DNA from: Candidatus Manganitrophus noduliformans
GTDB lineage: Bacteria > Nitrospirota > Nitrospiria > SBBL01 > Manganitrophaceae
DNA: 64,000 nt
Reading direction: 5' to 3'
Assembly: GCF_012184425.1 (NCBI RefSeq)
Contig: NZ_VTOW01000008.1
Span: 1-64,000, forward strand
The notes under the pieces: generated by a model
The model's database searches: none
What the model was told of the DNA's origin: nothing
Seen by the model: the letters and a program-made list of their open reading frames with translations, nothing else
Made by a program: the position numbers and the translations under genes
In this document: positions 1 through 8,867 of the stretch, piece after piece
Position numbering within the stretch: position 1 is the stretch's first letter
Layout: the number at the start of each line of letters is the position of its first letter

Positions 1-87
1 CTTACAGGCCTGTGAGACATTCCCTAACTGCTTGGCCAGCTCCAGTAATCCCACCTTCGTCTTGATGATCTTTTGATCCTTACTCAT
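1..87 (-). CDS. IS481-type transposase, N-terminal fragment cut by window start
   Basis: The reverse strand opens with ATG at 87 and reads MSKDQKIIKTKVGLLELA followed by KQLGNVSQACK to the window edge. This is the usual helix-turn-helix opening of IS481-like transposases (a lysine-rich start, then a LAKQLGNVSQACK helix). Only 29 residues are visible, so whether the element is intact cannot be judged. A purine-rich stretch (GAGAAAGGAG) precedes the start. It abuts another IS remnant on the opposite strand, so this edge is an insertion hot spot. Confidence 0.7.
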   Translation of the reverse strand, partial: MSKDQKIIKTKVGLLELAKQLGNVSQACK

Positions 88-162
88 GTCCTTGACTCCT
101 TTCTCCCACTCTCGGGATGAGATCCAAAGACCTTACCATATTGTCAGATTAAATCGTAGTAC

Positions 163-640
163 TTGCACTTTAAGACCTTCCAAGACCGTCTAGTGAAAGA
201 GATGCGCCTGGCCGGGATCTCAAGCATCGAGGCGGCGAACCGATTTCTTTTGGAGTATCTGCCGATCTACAACCGGCGGTTTTCGGTCAAACCGGCTCAA
301 GAGGCCAATCTGCACCGGCCCCGTCCGGATCTTCGGGTTCTAGATCAAATCTTATGCATCAAGACAGAGCATACATTGCGCCGTGACTTTACCGTGGCCA
401 TGACCGAAAGCTCTATCAGATTGAAGATAACCTTCGGGCGCAACGGGTGACCGTCGAAGAGCGGCTGGACGGATCGATGCGGATCACCCATCAGGAGCGG
501 CGGCTTCGGTATCGGCAGATTACCACCCGGCCGCTGAGGGCCCACGAAACACCGAAATCACCCTCGCAGAGGCCCAGGACCAAACCATCACCGCAGCATC
601 CTTGGAAAAAACATCCCTGGCTGCGAAAGAAAAAAAGAGC
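163..640 (+). pseudogene. ISNCY/IS1202-like transposase C-terminal remnant, frameshifted
   Basis: The frame from 163 contains FQDRLVKEMRLAGISSIEAA, then a LEYLPIYNRRF segment and PAQEANLHRP. This is the end of an integrase-like catalytic domain as found in ISNCY (IS1202-type) transposases. Near 405 the frame breaks. The neighbouring frame continues the family pattern (RKLYQIEDNLRAQRVTVEER) into the C-terminal tail, so one base change separates the halves. The N-terminal two thirds are absent. It is a dead fragment lying between an IS481-like fragment and an IS110 remnant. The family call is from recalled motifs, not a search. Confidence 0.6.
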
Positions 641-841
641 CCTGCGCTTCGTTATCCTAAAACCGGACATTTCTATCTTGGTAGGATTAGGACATTTCTA
701 CTTTGGCTTGACAGAACGTACAAAAAAGTCTTGACAATGAAGTCAAATCGTCCTATAAACTGTCCTTTTCTTCGTGACCTTCCGTCACACACTGTAACTG
801 TCCGATCCCCCGCTCTCTATCCTGGACAAGAGCCCCGAAGG

Positions 842-1868
842 CTAGTTTTTTGTGAGAGTAGCGGGGGCAACCTTTTTGTGAGGAAGACCCATTTGGGGTC
901 GACAAGGTCTTTCCTCATAAACCCGTTTTTCCTTCAACACATGCCAGACGATCTCACTCAAGCGCCGGGCCAGGGCAACAATGGCCGTGTTCGGGCCCTT
1001 ACGACGTTTGCGATCGTCAAAGAAAAGACGGCAGTAGGCCGAGTGTCGGATCGACGTCCAGACGGCTTCCACCAGGGCCCATTTCAACCACTTATTGGTC
1101 ATCCGCAACAAATGCCCATGATAGGTTTTGCCTCCCGAAGAATAGGTCGAGGGAACCAAACCGGCGTAGGCCGCAAGCTTCGCCGAATGAGGAAAGCGCT
1201 CAATATCGTCGATCTCGAGGGCCACCACCGCGGCCAGGATGGGCCCCCAGACCTGGAACCGTTGCAAGCAGCTGCACCCGCGCATCCGAAGAGAGCAGAC
1301 GGTTGATTTCCCCTTCTGCCTCCTTGATCAATTGATTAAGCGCCTCCAGAAGCTCCAAGTCCTCCCGCAACAACTCCTGATCCACCCCAGCAAGCTTCAG
1401 CTGCTTGAGGTAGCTGACACCCTTTTTCCCGAAGAGGTCGCTGACCACGGGGAGCGGAACATGCAGCCGATCCAGAAGCACGTGAATACGATTTTTGAGG
1501 CGGGTGCGCGTGCGTACCAGAAAGACCCTCTGCCGGATCATCTCTTTAGAGGCGCGGGTTTCTTTTCCCGGGATATAAGCGGCCGGAATCAGGTCTGCAC
1601 GCAGAAGTTGGGCCAGGATTTCGGAATCGATTCGATCGGTCTTCACCTTTGCCTCCGCAATCGCACGCACCTTCAGCGGATGGGCCAGGGTCACCGAGGC
1701 TACCTGGGCTTCCAGCACCGCATGGTGGGGTCCACCGATTTCCTAAAAGGCGGCCTCAAAGGCTTTTGGATCATTCGCCAAGCGTCGCGATCGCATTACC
1801 TTACCCTCTGGATTCACGATTGTGATGTGGCTGTACTTCTTATGGTAATCTATACCAACGTAATGCAT
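842..1868 (-). pseudogene. IS110-family transposase, decayed
   Basis: Reading leftward from ATG at 1868, the protein starts MHYVGIDYHKKYSHITIVNP, the DEDD-domain opening of IS110 transposases. It then meets an in-frame stop near 1740 and a small deletion before TLAHPLKVRAIAEAKVKTD. The middle (1200-1718) and the C-terminal transposase_20-like part (842-1285, ending with the NKWLKWALVEAVW segment) are in different frames, with a break near 1240. At least three lesions mean no full product can be made. It ends next to an AT-rich promoter region and the His-rich gene at 1982. Confidence 0.8.
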
Positions 1869-1945
1869 GGGAGTCCTTCTCGTACGGTTGGATGAGTTTG
1901 TGATGGCCACATCCTACCAAGGTCGACCCCCTTTTTCATTTTACC

Positions 1946-1974
1946 TTGACAACAAAGTACAATAGCAGTATTAA
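1946..1974 (+). promoter_or_regulatory. Sigma-70-like promoter for the 1982 gene
   Basis: TTGACA at 1946-1951 and TATTAA at 1969-1974 are separated by 17 bp. The first ATG of the downstream small gene (1982) lies only 7 nt past the -10 box. The message would therefore be leaderless, or translation may begin at a later ATG at 2006. It is the first promoter after the IS110 debris. Confidence 0.5.
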
Positions 1975-1981
1975 TGGGAGC

Positions 1982-2290
1982 ATGTTTCATCTTATTTCTA
2001 AAAAGATGGTCTTCCTCTTCCTCGTGGTATGTTATTTAACGGCCTTGATCCTTGGAACCCTTTGCTCCTTTGATCCGCCAACAGGTCAGACCCATCACCA
2101 CCATCATGGCAGAACGGTTTTACATACTCCCTTCTGTCTCCTCGCCTGCACGAGCAACGTCGCCAATCAGCCCAAAACCCTTCCCTTGATCTTCTTCTTG
2201 CTCCTTATTGGGATGCTCGTTTCCCTTAGGAAGCCGTTTGTCCTGCAACCCGCCCTGCTCAGACTCCACAGCCGAGCGCCTCCTCTCTAA
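1982..2290 (+). CDS. Small exported His-rich protein with H-T-P-F-C-x-x-x-C motif
   Basis: The product is about 102 aa. It has an N-terminal hydrophobic segment (KKMVFLFLVVCYLTALILG), then a THHHHHG run, then HTPFCLLAC, and a second hydrophobic segment near residues 65-80. No named family was recognised. The layout (signal or anchor, histidine cluster, then two nearby cysteines) parallels the two paralogues at 2593 and 3643, whose motif is HASxICxWMC. This suggests a related periplasmic or membrane metal-binding peptide, possibly for copper, zinc or cobalt; the function is inferred. The start could be ATG 1982 or ATG 2006; neither has a clear ribosome-binding site. Confidence 0.5.
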   Translation: MFHLISKKMVFLFLVVCYLTALILGTLCSFDPPTGQTHHHHHGRTVLHTPFCLLACTSNVANQPKTLPLIFFLLLIGMLVSLRKPFVLQPALLRLHSRAPPL

Positions 2291-2299
2291 GTATTTTTA

Positions 2300-2491
2300 G
2301 TCTTAAGATCAGTAGTGTCCCAACGTTTCTAAAATTCGACGTTTTTCGAACGTAAGTCATTGTTTTCTATGGAAGCGATTTTCTGAATCAAGTTGAAATC
2401 GAGACCAAATCTGGAAACTATAGCACCATTGCTAATCAAGGGTTTTAAAGCCCCGATGGTCAAAACGTTGGGACACCACTGTCTTAAGATC
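2300..2491. repeat. 170-bp MITE-like element with 11-bp target-site duplication
   Basis: The ends at 2311 and 2480 are inverted repeats (AGTAGTGTCCCAACGTTT against AGTGGTGTCCCAACGTTT on the other strand; one mismatch). They are flanked by an identical 11-bp direct repeat GTCTTAAGATC at 2300-2310 and 2481-2491. The interior (about 170 bp in all) has no convincing gene. The terminal TGTCCCAACGTT resembles the outer end of the IS4-type transposase fragment at 54249, and an 11-bp duplication fits the IS4 family. It is therefore probably a non-autonomous derivative of that IS. It sits between the first two His/Cys-rich genes. Confidence 0.75.
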
Positions 2492-2592
2492 TGAATGATC
2501 TTTTTTCCCATTATGTCATGCTGAGTGAAGTGAAGTATTTTAATGATGTTTCTGGAATCGCTTCGGTTTTGCTCTGAGACAAGGGTATAAAC

Positions 2593-2916
2593 TTGATCAC
2601 CTTTTCTAACGCGTGGATTAAACGTACTACCGTTCTCTTCACGCTGGTTTATCTTTTCTCGACCGGCTTCATCATGGTCCGGGCCGAGGGACATGCCCTC
2701 GACCATGAGGCGCATGAAAACCATGCCAAGCAGCATGCCTCCTTCATCTGCACCTGGATGTGCGCGGCTTCGAGCTTCAGCCATACGCCGGAGCAGGCGT
2801 TCGACCGGAAATCAACTCTTTCTTGTGAGCAGCCGATTACCCGAATGGCGGTCTTTTCCGGAATACAACTGCTTTGCGCGGACGTCATCCGACCTCCTCC
2901 GTTTTTGCACGCCTAA
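2593..2916 (+). CDS. Small exported His/Cys-rich protein (GHxLxHE...HASxICxWMC family)
   Basis: The product is about 107 aa starting at TTG 2593, since no in-frame ATG lies before the hydrophobic segment; AAGGG lies upstream. The hydrophobic leader (TTVLFTLVYLFSTGFIMV) is followed by AEGHALDHEAHENHAKQHAS and then FICTWMCAAS. The paralogue at 3643 has the same order and spacing: AEGHxLxHE, HAxxHAS, ICxWMC. The clustered His and Cys residues after a signal or anchor segment suggest periplasmic metal binding. I do not recognise a named domain. The tail (residues 65-107) is less conserved. Confidence 0.6.
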   Translation: MITFSNAWIKRTTVLFTLVYLFSTGFIMVRAEGHALDHEAHENHAKQHASFICTWMCAASSFSHTPEQAFDRKSTLSCEQPITRMAVFSGIQLLCADVIRPPPFLHA

Positions 2917-3031
2917 TTATTTCCTCAAACCACATCCATTCCGGAACGCCGATTATGTAAAGACCGGCTGTGCGATCATGCTCGGCTGTGTCTTACTCGA
3001 CGCGATCTGGAATTACTGAAAAGGAGTCCTC

Positions 3032-3574
3032 ATGCGTCGGATAGTTCTATGGAACGTTATTCTGCTCGTCGGTCTGATTGTGATGCTTACCGCGAAGGTC
3101 GCTCCCGCGAGATTCGGATCGGCGAGTTGTTTCCTCGTCACCGGCACTCAACAGGGGATCGCCTGCGCTGGCCCGATTTTATCAGTGGGAAGATGAAGAA
3201 GGGGCCGTCAACATGACAATGACCTGAAAAATGTTCCAGAGAAATACCGCGACCGCGCCAAGGAGATCATCTTGCCCAAAGAGGACGAGAGACCGGGGAA
3301 CAACGCCCCCTCCCTCACAAACCGACTAGAGCGACCGATCAAACATCCGGAGGAAGTCGATTTCCGAGGCCGCACCCGGGAATGGTGGCGGAAACGAGCG
3401 GGAAAGTGGAGAGAGAGGAAAAATAAGGCAGCGCAACAGCTCGCCCGCGCGGGGGAGCGGTTGAACACGATCCCGATGAACCCCTCGCTCCGGGCGCGGG
3501 AGCGGGAGAAGCGGGAAATTCTGCGGGAGATGGAAACCTACAAGGGGCAGGTCCGGGAAGGGAGCGGATGTTGA
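3032..3574 (+). pseudogene. DUF4124-type periplasmic protein, frameshifted
   Basis: ATG 3032 follows AAGGAG and starts a signal-like segment (IVLWNVILLVGLIVMLTAK). A frame shift near 3178 separates it from YQWEDEEGAVNMT, and another near 3218 from LKNVPEKYRDRAKE. Together these give the DUF4124 pattern (aromatic-x-W-x-D-x-x-G-x-V-x-x-T, then PEKYRDRA). The C-terminal 90 residues (3272-3574) are very basic and charged, with repeated R/K/E and likely helical. Two single-base lesions break the gene. It lies between the two His/Cys-rich paralogues and probably belonged to the same transcript. Confidence 0.6.
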
Positions 3575-3642
3575 ATGAAAGTCCTGCCGGAAGAGGCGCG
3601 CAAGGCCGGTGCGCCTCCGGGATGGCTGAGGGGATAGTCGCG

Positions 3643-3966
3643 ATGAGACGAAGGGAATTCAAACAAACGGCCCTCTGCCTTGCCCTCCTTTTTCTTCTCT
3701 CTATCGGATTGATGACGATCCGGGCGGAAGGGCATTCCCTGAACCATGAGGAGAGCGCCGATCATGCCGCCCGGCATGCCAGCTCCATCTGTGCCTGGAT
3801 GTGCAGCGCCTCCACTTTTGTCGATTCAGTGGAGAAAGATCCGACCGAGCGTTTCTATCCTTCTCCTGAAACGCTGGTTGTTTTAACCCGGCATTTCTTC
3901 AGCCGGCCTCCCGTTTTTTCCTTTCATATCCGTCCTCCTCCCTCTTCCTCGGTTGATAGCGATTGA
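3643..3966 (+). CDS. Small exported His/Cys-rich protein, paralogue of the 2593 product
   Basis: The product is 107 aa from ATG 3643 (GAGGGGATA upstream). A basic start MRRREFKQ is followed by a hydrophobic segment (ALCLALLFLLSIGLM). The conserved block comes next: AEGHSLNHEESADHAARHAS, then ICAWMCSAS. The 2593 protein has the same spacing of five histidines and two cysteines. The C-terminus is proline- and serine-rich. No named family was recognised. The retained His/Cys positions in two diverged copies argue for metal coordination outside the cytoplasm. The gene stands about 80 bp before the barrel-protein operon. Confidence 0.65.
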   Translation: MRRREFKQTALCLALLFLLSIGLMTIRAEGHSLNHEESADHAARHASSICAWMCSASTFVDSVEKDPTERFYPSPETLVVLTRHFFSRPPVFSFHIRPPPSSSVDSD

Positions 3967-4048
3967 ACCGTTCCGTCGGCATTGCGTGTAGGAAGCTTCT
4001 GCATCGCTGCGTCCAACGGACATAACGATCACAACCGGAGGAATCTTG

Positions 4049-4834
4049 ATGAAGAGGACGGCGATTGTTCTTTATCTTCTGACGTTATCGATTGCACTGG
4101 CCAGGGAAGCGTTGGCGGCACATATTCTGGAGCCGCTCGGGACAGAGATTGCGGCGACGCCCCCCCGCGGGAGGATGTTCGGGCAGCTCAATTATGAGTA
4201 TGCAAGGAAAGCGGACGGCGGCACGAGCAGCACAGCGCTTTTGCCCATCGAGTTCGAGATCGGCCTAGGGGAGAGAACGCAGCTCAATCTGGAGGGGGAG
4301 ATCGTGCTTCGTCAGGAAGCCACAGGCGCTCCGAGAGAAAACGGAATCGAGGAGATCGGAGTCGGGGTCAAGCACCGGTTTCTGGATGAGACGGGGCAGC
4401 TGCCGGATGCCGCGTTCGAGGCGGAGTTCTCCCCCTCGGTCGGGCTGGCAGGGAATGCGCATGCCCTCAAGGGGGTTCTTATCCTCTCAAAAAACCTCCA
4501 TCCTCGATGGGTGGTCCATCTCAATGGGGGCTACGAGCTTGAAACCGAAAACGAGGGGGAGGAGGTCGTCAACTGGGCGACCTGGTCTTACAATATCGCT
4601 CCGATGTACCGCGTGATTCCGGACCGGCTGATTGTTTTGGCCGAATTAAACGGCCTCACCCGTTCTTCGGGTGGGACGCAGCTGACCCTGGCGCCGGAGG
4701 TGATAGGGGTGATTCAGACCGAGACCTTCTTTGCGCTCCAGAACCTCGCCTTCAAGCTGGCGGTTCCCATCGGGCTCACCGATCGCTCCCCCGACATCGG
4801 GGTCCGGTTCGGCGTCTCCAAACTTTTTAATTGA
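4049..4834 (+). CDS. Outer-membrane beta-barrel-like protein of unknown function
   Basis: Start ATG 4049 has GGAGG eight bases upstream. The 261-aa product has a signal peptide (MKRTAIVLYLLTLSIALA... cut near AHA). It is then rich in alternating-polarity strands (GRMFGQLNYEYARK, TQLNLEGEIVLR, WVVHLNGGYELE) and ends in a terminal aromatic/hydrophobic strand FGVSKLFN, typical of barrels. It resembles the transporter/MetA-pathway-of-phenol group of barrel proteins, but I cannot name it. A 15-bp gap and good ribosome sites tie it to the 4850 gene. In this setting it may serve metal efflux or sensing; that is inference. Confidence 0.65.
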   Translation: MKRTAIVLYLLTLSIALAREALAAHILEPLGTEIAATPPRGRMFGQLNYEYARKADGGTSSTALLPIEFEIGLGERTQLNLEGEIVLRQEATGAPRENGIEEIGVGVKHRFLDETGQLPDAAFEAEFSPSVGLAGNAHALKGVLILSKNLHPRWVVHLNGGYELETENEGEEVVNWATWSYNIAPMYRVIPDRLIVLAELNGLTRSSGGTQLTLAPEVIGVIQTETFFALQNLAFKLAVPIGLTDRSPDIGVRFGVSKLFN

Positions 4835-4849
4835 ACGGAGGAATTCGAC

Positions 4850-5536
4850 ATGATTCAGATTCATAAAGTGAAAATCCTGTTATTGGCGGCGATCCTGGCC
4901 GGTCTCCTCTCGACAGATCTCTCGGCCCACGAGGTGGTGGGGGAGGTCACCCCCTTAATGATCCACATGAAGCGGGTGCTTCTCCTGATAGAGAACGGAA
5001 AGGAGAAGGAATCGATCCGGGAGATCCGCGCGGTCTATGAGGACTTCTCGCATGACATGGGGATGGGGATGTCGATGCAGGGGACGGGGCTCAAGAACAC
5101 GGCCGATCAGATCGACCTGCGGTTCGGAACCCGGCTGAAGGTTTCTCTGGAAGAAGCCCTGAAGAAAGAGGATGCCCCAGCTCTTCAAAAGGCGATTCAG
5201 GAGATTGCCTTTCTTCTGATGCTGGAGAAGTTCGAGGCCCTTCGATCGACCTTCGACAAAAAGACCGCCAACCAGGAGGCCCAGGAGACGATCTTCTGGC
5301 TGGGGAGAAATTATTTCTCCTACCTTTTGGAACCGGCCCTCGCCTCAAAAAATCCAGTCGAGGAGCAGCGGCTGGACCGTCTGCTCGACCGGATGCTCTA
5401 CCGCCTGGAAGATGGAAAGTTCGATGAATTCGCGGCGCTTCAGAAAGAGTTGGTCACAGGAGTGCAAACCGCATTTCACCTCGATCTTCCCTCGATGACG
5501 CCAGCGAGGGACGGATCAGGGCAGTTTGTGCGATAA
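4850..5536 (+). CDS. Exported helical protein of unknown function
   Basis: The 228-aa product has a signal peptide (KILLLAAILAGLLSTDLSAH) and a mainly helical mature part. A Met-rich stretch HDMGMGMSMQGTG lies near residue 65, a pattern common in periplasmic copper-handling proteins, though not diagnostic. CGGAGG lies just upstream of the ATG. The stop overlaps the next reading frame by one base. The paired helices (residues 80-190) could form a four-helix bundle. No family was recognised; the place between a barrel protein and a membrane protein suggests a periplasmic part of the same system. Confidence 0.6.
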   Translation: MIQIHKVKILLLAAILAGLLSTDLSAHEVVGEVTPLMIHMKRVLLLIENGKEKESIREIRAVYEDFSHDMGMGMSMQGTGLKNTADQIDLRFGTRLKVSLEEALKKEDAPALQKAIQEIAFLLMLEKFEALRSTFDKKTANQEAQETIFWLGRNYFSYLLEPALASKNPVEEQRLDRLLDRMLYRLEDGKFDEFAALQKELVTGVQTAFHLDLPSMTPARDGSGQFVR

Positions 5537-5553
5537 TGAGAACGGAGGGAAAA

Positions 5554-6087
5554 ATGGTCAGGCTGCCCCCCGCTTGGGTTGTATTTTTCTGCCTCCTCCT
5601 CTTCGGTTTCGGGGAGCTGGCGGGGGCGCTGCTGGGAGGCTACCCGCAACCGATTAAAAAGGCGATCGGCGGGGCCGCGCGGGAGCGTCTCCAGGTCCAT
5701 GGTCTCACCGGCGTCGGCGACATCGACCGGACCGTTCTGGAGAATGTCGAAACAGAGGCGCTGGCGAGGGTTCACACCTTCCACCTTCATGCCCACGGGC
5801 TGGCGCTGGTCGTCTTCGTCCTCGGTCTGATCGTCACCAACATGGCCCTTTCCCCCAAGGCCGAAAGGATGCTGCTTGGCCTGATCTGCCTTGGCCTCCT
5901 CTACCCGTTCGGGTGGCTGACGATGGTCTTTGCTCTCCCTTTCTACGGCAGAAGCGAGGCGTTCCGCCTGGTCGAGAGATTTTTTTTCATTCCGTTCGGA
6001 GGAGCGTTTCTCTTCATTGTCTGGGGCCTCATTCTCCTCTATCTCTTCCGATGGATCGGGGGAAAGGGGAAAATAAGGAGAGAGTGA
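5554..6087 (+). CDS. Four-helix integral membrane protein of unknown function
   Basis: ATG 5554 is preferred over ATG 5536 because GGAGGG lies just upstream of it. The roughly 177-aa product has four hydrophobic segments (residues about 5-25, 85-105, 112-132, 150-172). Between the first and second lies a loop ending HTFHLHAHG, with three histidines spaced to bind a metal at the membrane face. Its stop overlaps the start of the CDF gene (TGATG), so the two are translationally coupled. The function is unknown; coupling to a cation exporter suggests a metal-related role. Confidence 0.6.
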   Translation: MVRLPPAWVVFFCLLLFGFGELAGALLGGYPQPIKKAIGGAARERLQVHGLTGVGDIDRTVLENVETEALARVHTFHLHAHGLALVVFVLGLIVTNMALSPKAERMLLGLICLGLLYPFGWLTMVFALPFYGRSEAFRLVERFFFIPFGGAFLFIVWGLILLYLFRWIGGKGKIRRE

Positions 6088-6970
6088 TGTCAACAAGAGC
6101 TGAGACCGGCATCAGCGGGCGACCCGCCTATCGAAGGCGGATGCTTATCGTCTTTTTCATGACCTTCGGTTATTTGGCGGTAGAAGTCATCGGCGGCCCT
6201 TGGACCCTCAGCCTCGCCTTGTTAGCCGATGCGGGCCATCTGCTGACCGACGTGGGGGGCTGGCGATCGCGCTGTTTGCCATGTGGTTCGCCGAATGCCC
6301 TCCGACACCTCAGAAGAGCTACGGCTATTATCGTATCGAGATCTTGTCCGCGCTGGTCAACGCCGTCATCCTGATCTTCATTTCATTTTATATTCTGTAT
6401 GAAGCCTACCAGCGCTTGATCGCCCCTCCTCCCATTTTGGCGCTTCCGATGATGGCGGTGGCGGTCGTGGGGCTGATTGTCAATCTCATCGGCATGCGCC
6501 TCCTGCACGCCGGCTCCAAAGAGAGCCTGAATCTGAAAGGGGCTTACCTGGAGGTCCTCAGCGACATGCTCAGCTCAATCGGAGTCATCATCGCTGCGAT
6601 CGTGATGCTCACCACCGGCTGGTACCTGGCCGATCCGATCATCAGTGTCGGGATCGGTCTGTTCATCCTCCCCCGTACCTGGAGCCTGCTCAAACAGGCG
6701 GTCAATATTCTCATGGAGGCGGCTCCTGAACATATCGATTTAGGAGAAGTTGGAAAGGCGATGGTCTCCGTTGAAGGAGTCGACGAGGTGCACAACCTGC
6801 ACGTCTGGACACTTACTTCGGGCAAATATGCTTTGAGCGCTCATGTGACGATCTCCAAGCTTCAGGACTGGCCCGCCATACAGCATTCGCTCGAAGCACT
6901 CCTCGCCGACCGTAGGCAAACTCAGGGTGGCTGGAGGAAGATAGTGCATGATGATTGCTGCCGCATCTAG
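6087..6970 (+). pseudogene. Cation diffusion facilitator (CDF, Zn/Co/Cd exporter family), frameshifted
   Basis: CDF proteins are proton-coupled exporters of Zn, Co, Cd, Fe or Mn. The reading starts at ATG 6087 and gives [15 protein letters not shown] and [12 protein letters not shown], which is the H-x-x-x-D metal site of TM2. It breaks at a run of six G near 6260. One extra G would restore [14 protein letters not shown] in the next frame, which then runs through [16 protein letters not shown] and DMLSSIGVIIAA to the cytoplasmic domain (VHNLHVWTLTSGK). The last 20 residues diverge from the usual family ending, so the 3' end is also damaged. It may be a sequencing error or a genuine lesion. 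Confidence 0.75.
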
Positions 6971-7226
6971 TCTGGAAGCATCGGCTTCCTCTTCAGCGAC
7001 TCGGACCTTTTTAGCCGCCACTTCATCTTGGTGCTCCCCTTTGTGGAGTCATCGGGAATTTCTAAACGTTTCAGAGTGCACGGGTGAGCGGAGGAGGGGA
7101 AGAATGAAGCGTTATGTAGGGGGTAAGATAAGACTGAAGATAATTCCGGTGGGGATCATTATGGAAGGCGAATAAAAATGGATTTAACAGAGGGGAATTT
7201 TAACGAAAGCCATACCCAGCCAGGGT

Positions 7227-7839
7227 TCATCCAGTAGATTGTCCATGAACAGGTCTAGCATTTAGAAGAATCTCTTTGACGCTCCTGAGAGCAGTCCGGC
7301 CCAATTCTCTCTTTTCTGAATCGATCGGTGCAGTCTCAAGCAAACCCTCGATCTCTGAAATGCAGGTGAGGATCGACTGATAATCCTCATCGAAGATCCT
7401 ACTCTCTCCTGAGGAATCGTTTCTGAAGCCTGATTGGACAAGTGAAATAAGGTGCGCCTTGGTCAATTCCAATCGCGCGAGTGGGCCTTCTGTTTCATCG
7501 GAATACATCGAGACTCCGGTACAACATACGAGCGATTTCCTGCCTGGATCAAGGTCGAGAACCAGCCAATTTGATTCCGTATTCCCTTGCAACCTCCTTC
7601 GTGACGGAGAGTTCGCGGAGTAGACTCTCCCTTTCATCGAGAAGGGACCGAATGGAGGCATCCCCCTCATCGGAAATTTCTTCATACGCTTTCTTGAAAT
7701 ATTCACCCGCTGTCCGGAGAGAGGGGTTTTCATTCCGAAGCGAGATCGTCTTATGAATAAGAAATAGAATGACAACTGCTTGAACGACCACGAATCCCAT
7801 CAGCATTCGCTCTTTCGTTAGACCCATATGTCCTCTCAT
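7227..7839 (-). pseudogene. Membrane-anchored protein of unknown function, frameshifted
   Basis: The minus-strand frame from 7839 (or ATG 7827) gives one N-terminal membrane segment (MLMGFVVVQAVVILFLIH) and a charged, probably coiled region. Near 7570 the frame shifts and continues as WLVLDLDPGRKSLVCC to a stop at 7227, adding a further helical region (SILTCISEIEGLLET). Together the two parts would make about 200 aa with a single anchor. No family was recognised. The next gene upstream on this strand is the ParE/Phd pair, about 700 bp away. Confidence 0.4.
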
Positions 7840-7845
7840 TTTGTT

Positions 7846-8139
7846 CTATTGAAGATGAACGATCCGATCTTCAAAGCCGTGATCCCGGTCGAATTGCTCC
7901 AGGATTTTGATAAACCCGCTCATTCCTACCTTCGCCTGTTCCCTCGTCCTGGGATCAATTTCGCCGTAGCGGATCATCCAATCGATGCCCTCTAAATAGG
8001 GGAGGGCCTGCAAATAGTAGCGGCCGATCGACCCGCATGTGCCTCCTTTGGTCTGCCTGATTGCTGTTATCACGATTTGATAGGCCCGCTGGCCGAAATA
8101 ATGAAGAAGCGTCTCATCCGCGTTTAGAGGATGGTCCAT
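7846..8139 (-). CDS. Small hypothetical protein
   Basis: The 97-aa frame from ATG 8139 reads MDHPLNADETLLHYFGQRAY and ends DHGFEDRIVHLQ. The open frame extends upstream to 8361 but that part looks non-coding, so ATG 8139 was chosen; GGAATGAG precedes it. It is likely cytosolic and helical, with no recognised motif. It ends 7 bp before the frameshifted membrane protein at 7839, which suggests a shared transcript. Confidence 0.4.
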   Translation of the reverse strand: MDHPLNADETLLHYFGQRAYQIVITAIRQTKGGTCGSIGRYYLQALPYLEGIDWMIRYGEIDPRTREQAKVGMSGFIKILEQFDRDHGFEDRIVHLQ

Positions 8140-8519
8140 CTCATTCCGAACCGGTTTGTGCAGATGCTGTTGGAGCACACATTTCTCCCTGGATTCAGAG
8201 AAGGCATCGATTAAGCCGCTGATGCTTGGGATAAGCAATCTGTGAAGGAATCTAAGTGGGGTTATTCTACAATTCCATATAAGGATATGCAATAAAAAAT
8301 GTGCGGAACCCTTGCCGAAATATTGAAGACATCGCGATCCATCTCCCGGACAGAGCGCCATAGGAGGGATCTTTCAGCTTTGACGAGAGTTCTGCTCCCA
8401 GAGAAAATATCCTTGGGGTGCCTTTGAAATCCCAATTTAGGGGGATCGGATTTTTCTAAATAAATCCGTGAGTGTTAAGCGGAAGCGACGAAATCAGGTG
8501 TCGGGATAAATCCGATGCT
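8140..8519. other. Intergenic region with no supported gene
   Basis: This stretch lies between the small hypothetical protein and parE. It holds only the non-coding-looking upstream extension of the former and AT-rich sequence. I saw no hairpin with a T-run, no RNA gene and no repeat. Confidence 0.5.
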
Positions 8520-8867
8520 TTATTTATCATCGTCAGGACGCGCTCTTTCAACGGGTAAGGGCTTCGGGAGAGTAAAGGACCTTGCACCGTGCCGTACGGT
8601 AAGGATCTGGACCGTTGATTTTCCGGGTAGGATCCTGTAAATGATACGGTAGTTCTCTACGATCAACTCGCGGAGACCCGAGGACGGAAATTCCGGCACG
8701 AAGCGGCCTGAGTTCGGAAACCGAGCCAGGCGGGACACCTTTGTTTTGATCTGCTTGACGAGCTTTCTGGCAGCGGCAGGATTGTCGGCTTGGATATATT
8801 GCGCAATTTCCAATAAGTTCTGAAGTGCAGGATTCGTCCAGGCAATGGCGTGAGGCCGCTTAGCCAT
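8520..8867 (-). CDS. ParE/RelE-family toxin of a type II toxin-antitoxin pair
   Basis: The 115-aa product has the ParE fold pattern: W-T-x-x-A-x-x-x-L near the N-terminus (AIAWTNPALQNLLEIAQYIQ), then AAARKLVKQIKTKVSRLARF, then SGLRELIVENYRIIYRI, and VQILTVRHGAR at the C-terminal strand. ParE toxins poison gyrase, while RelE relatives cut mRNA; the sequence alone favours ParE. It overlaps the antitoxin gene by 8 bp, the usual antitoxin-first order. The tail (KPLPVERARPDDDK) is slightly longer than normal. Confidence 0.85.
   Translation of the reverse strand: MAKRPHAIAWTNPALQNLLEIAQYIQADNPAAARKLVKQIKTKVSRLARFPNSGRFVPEFPSSGLRELIVENYRIIYRILPGKSTVQILTVRHGARSFTLPKPLPVERARPDDDK

Noticed and set aside
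602-1895. Long plus-strand open frames opposite the IS110 remnant
   Set aside because: They are antisense to recognisable transposase sequence and show no protein-like pattern.
5476-6096. 206-codon minus-strand open frame
   Set aside because: It lies opposite the membrane protein at 5554 and is a composition shadow rich in E, R and Q.
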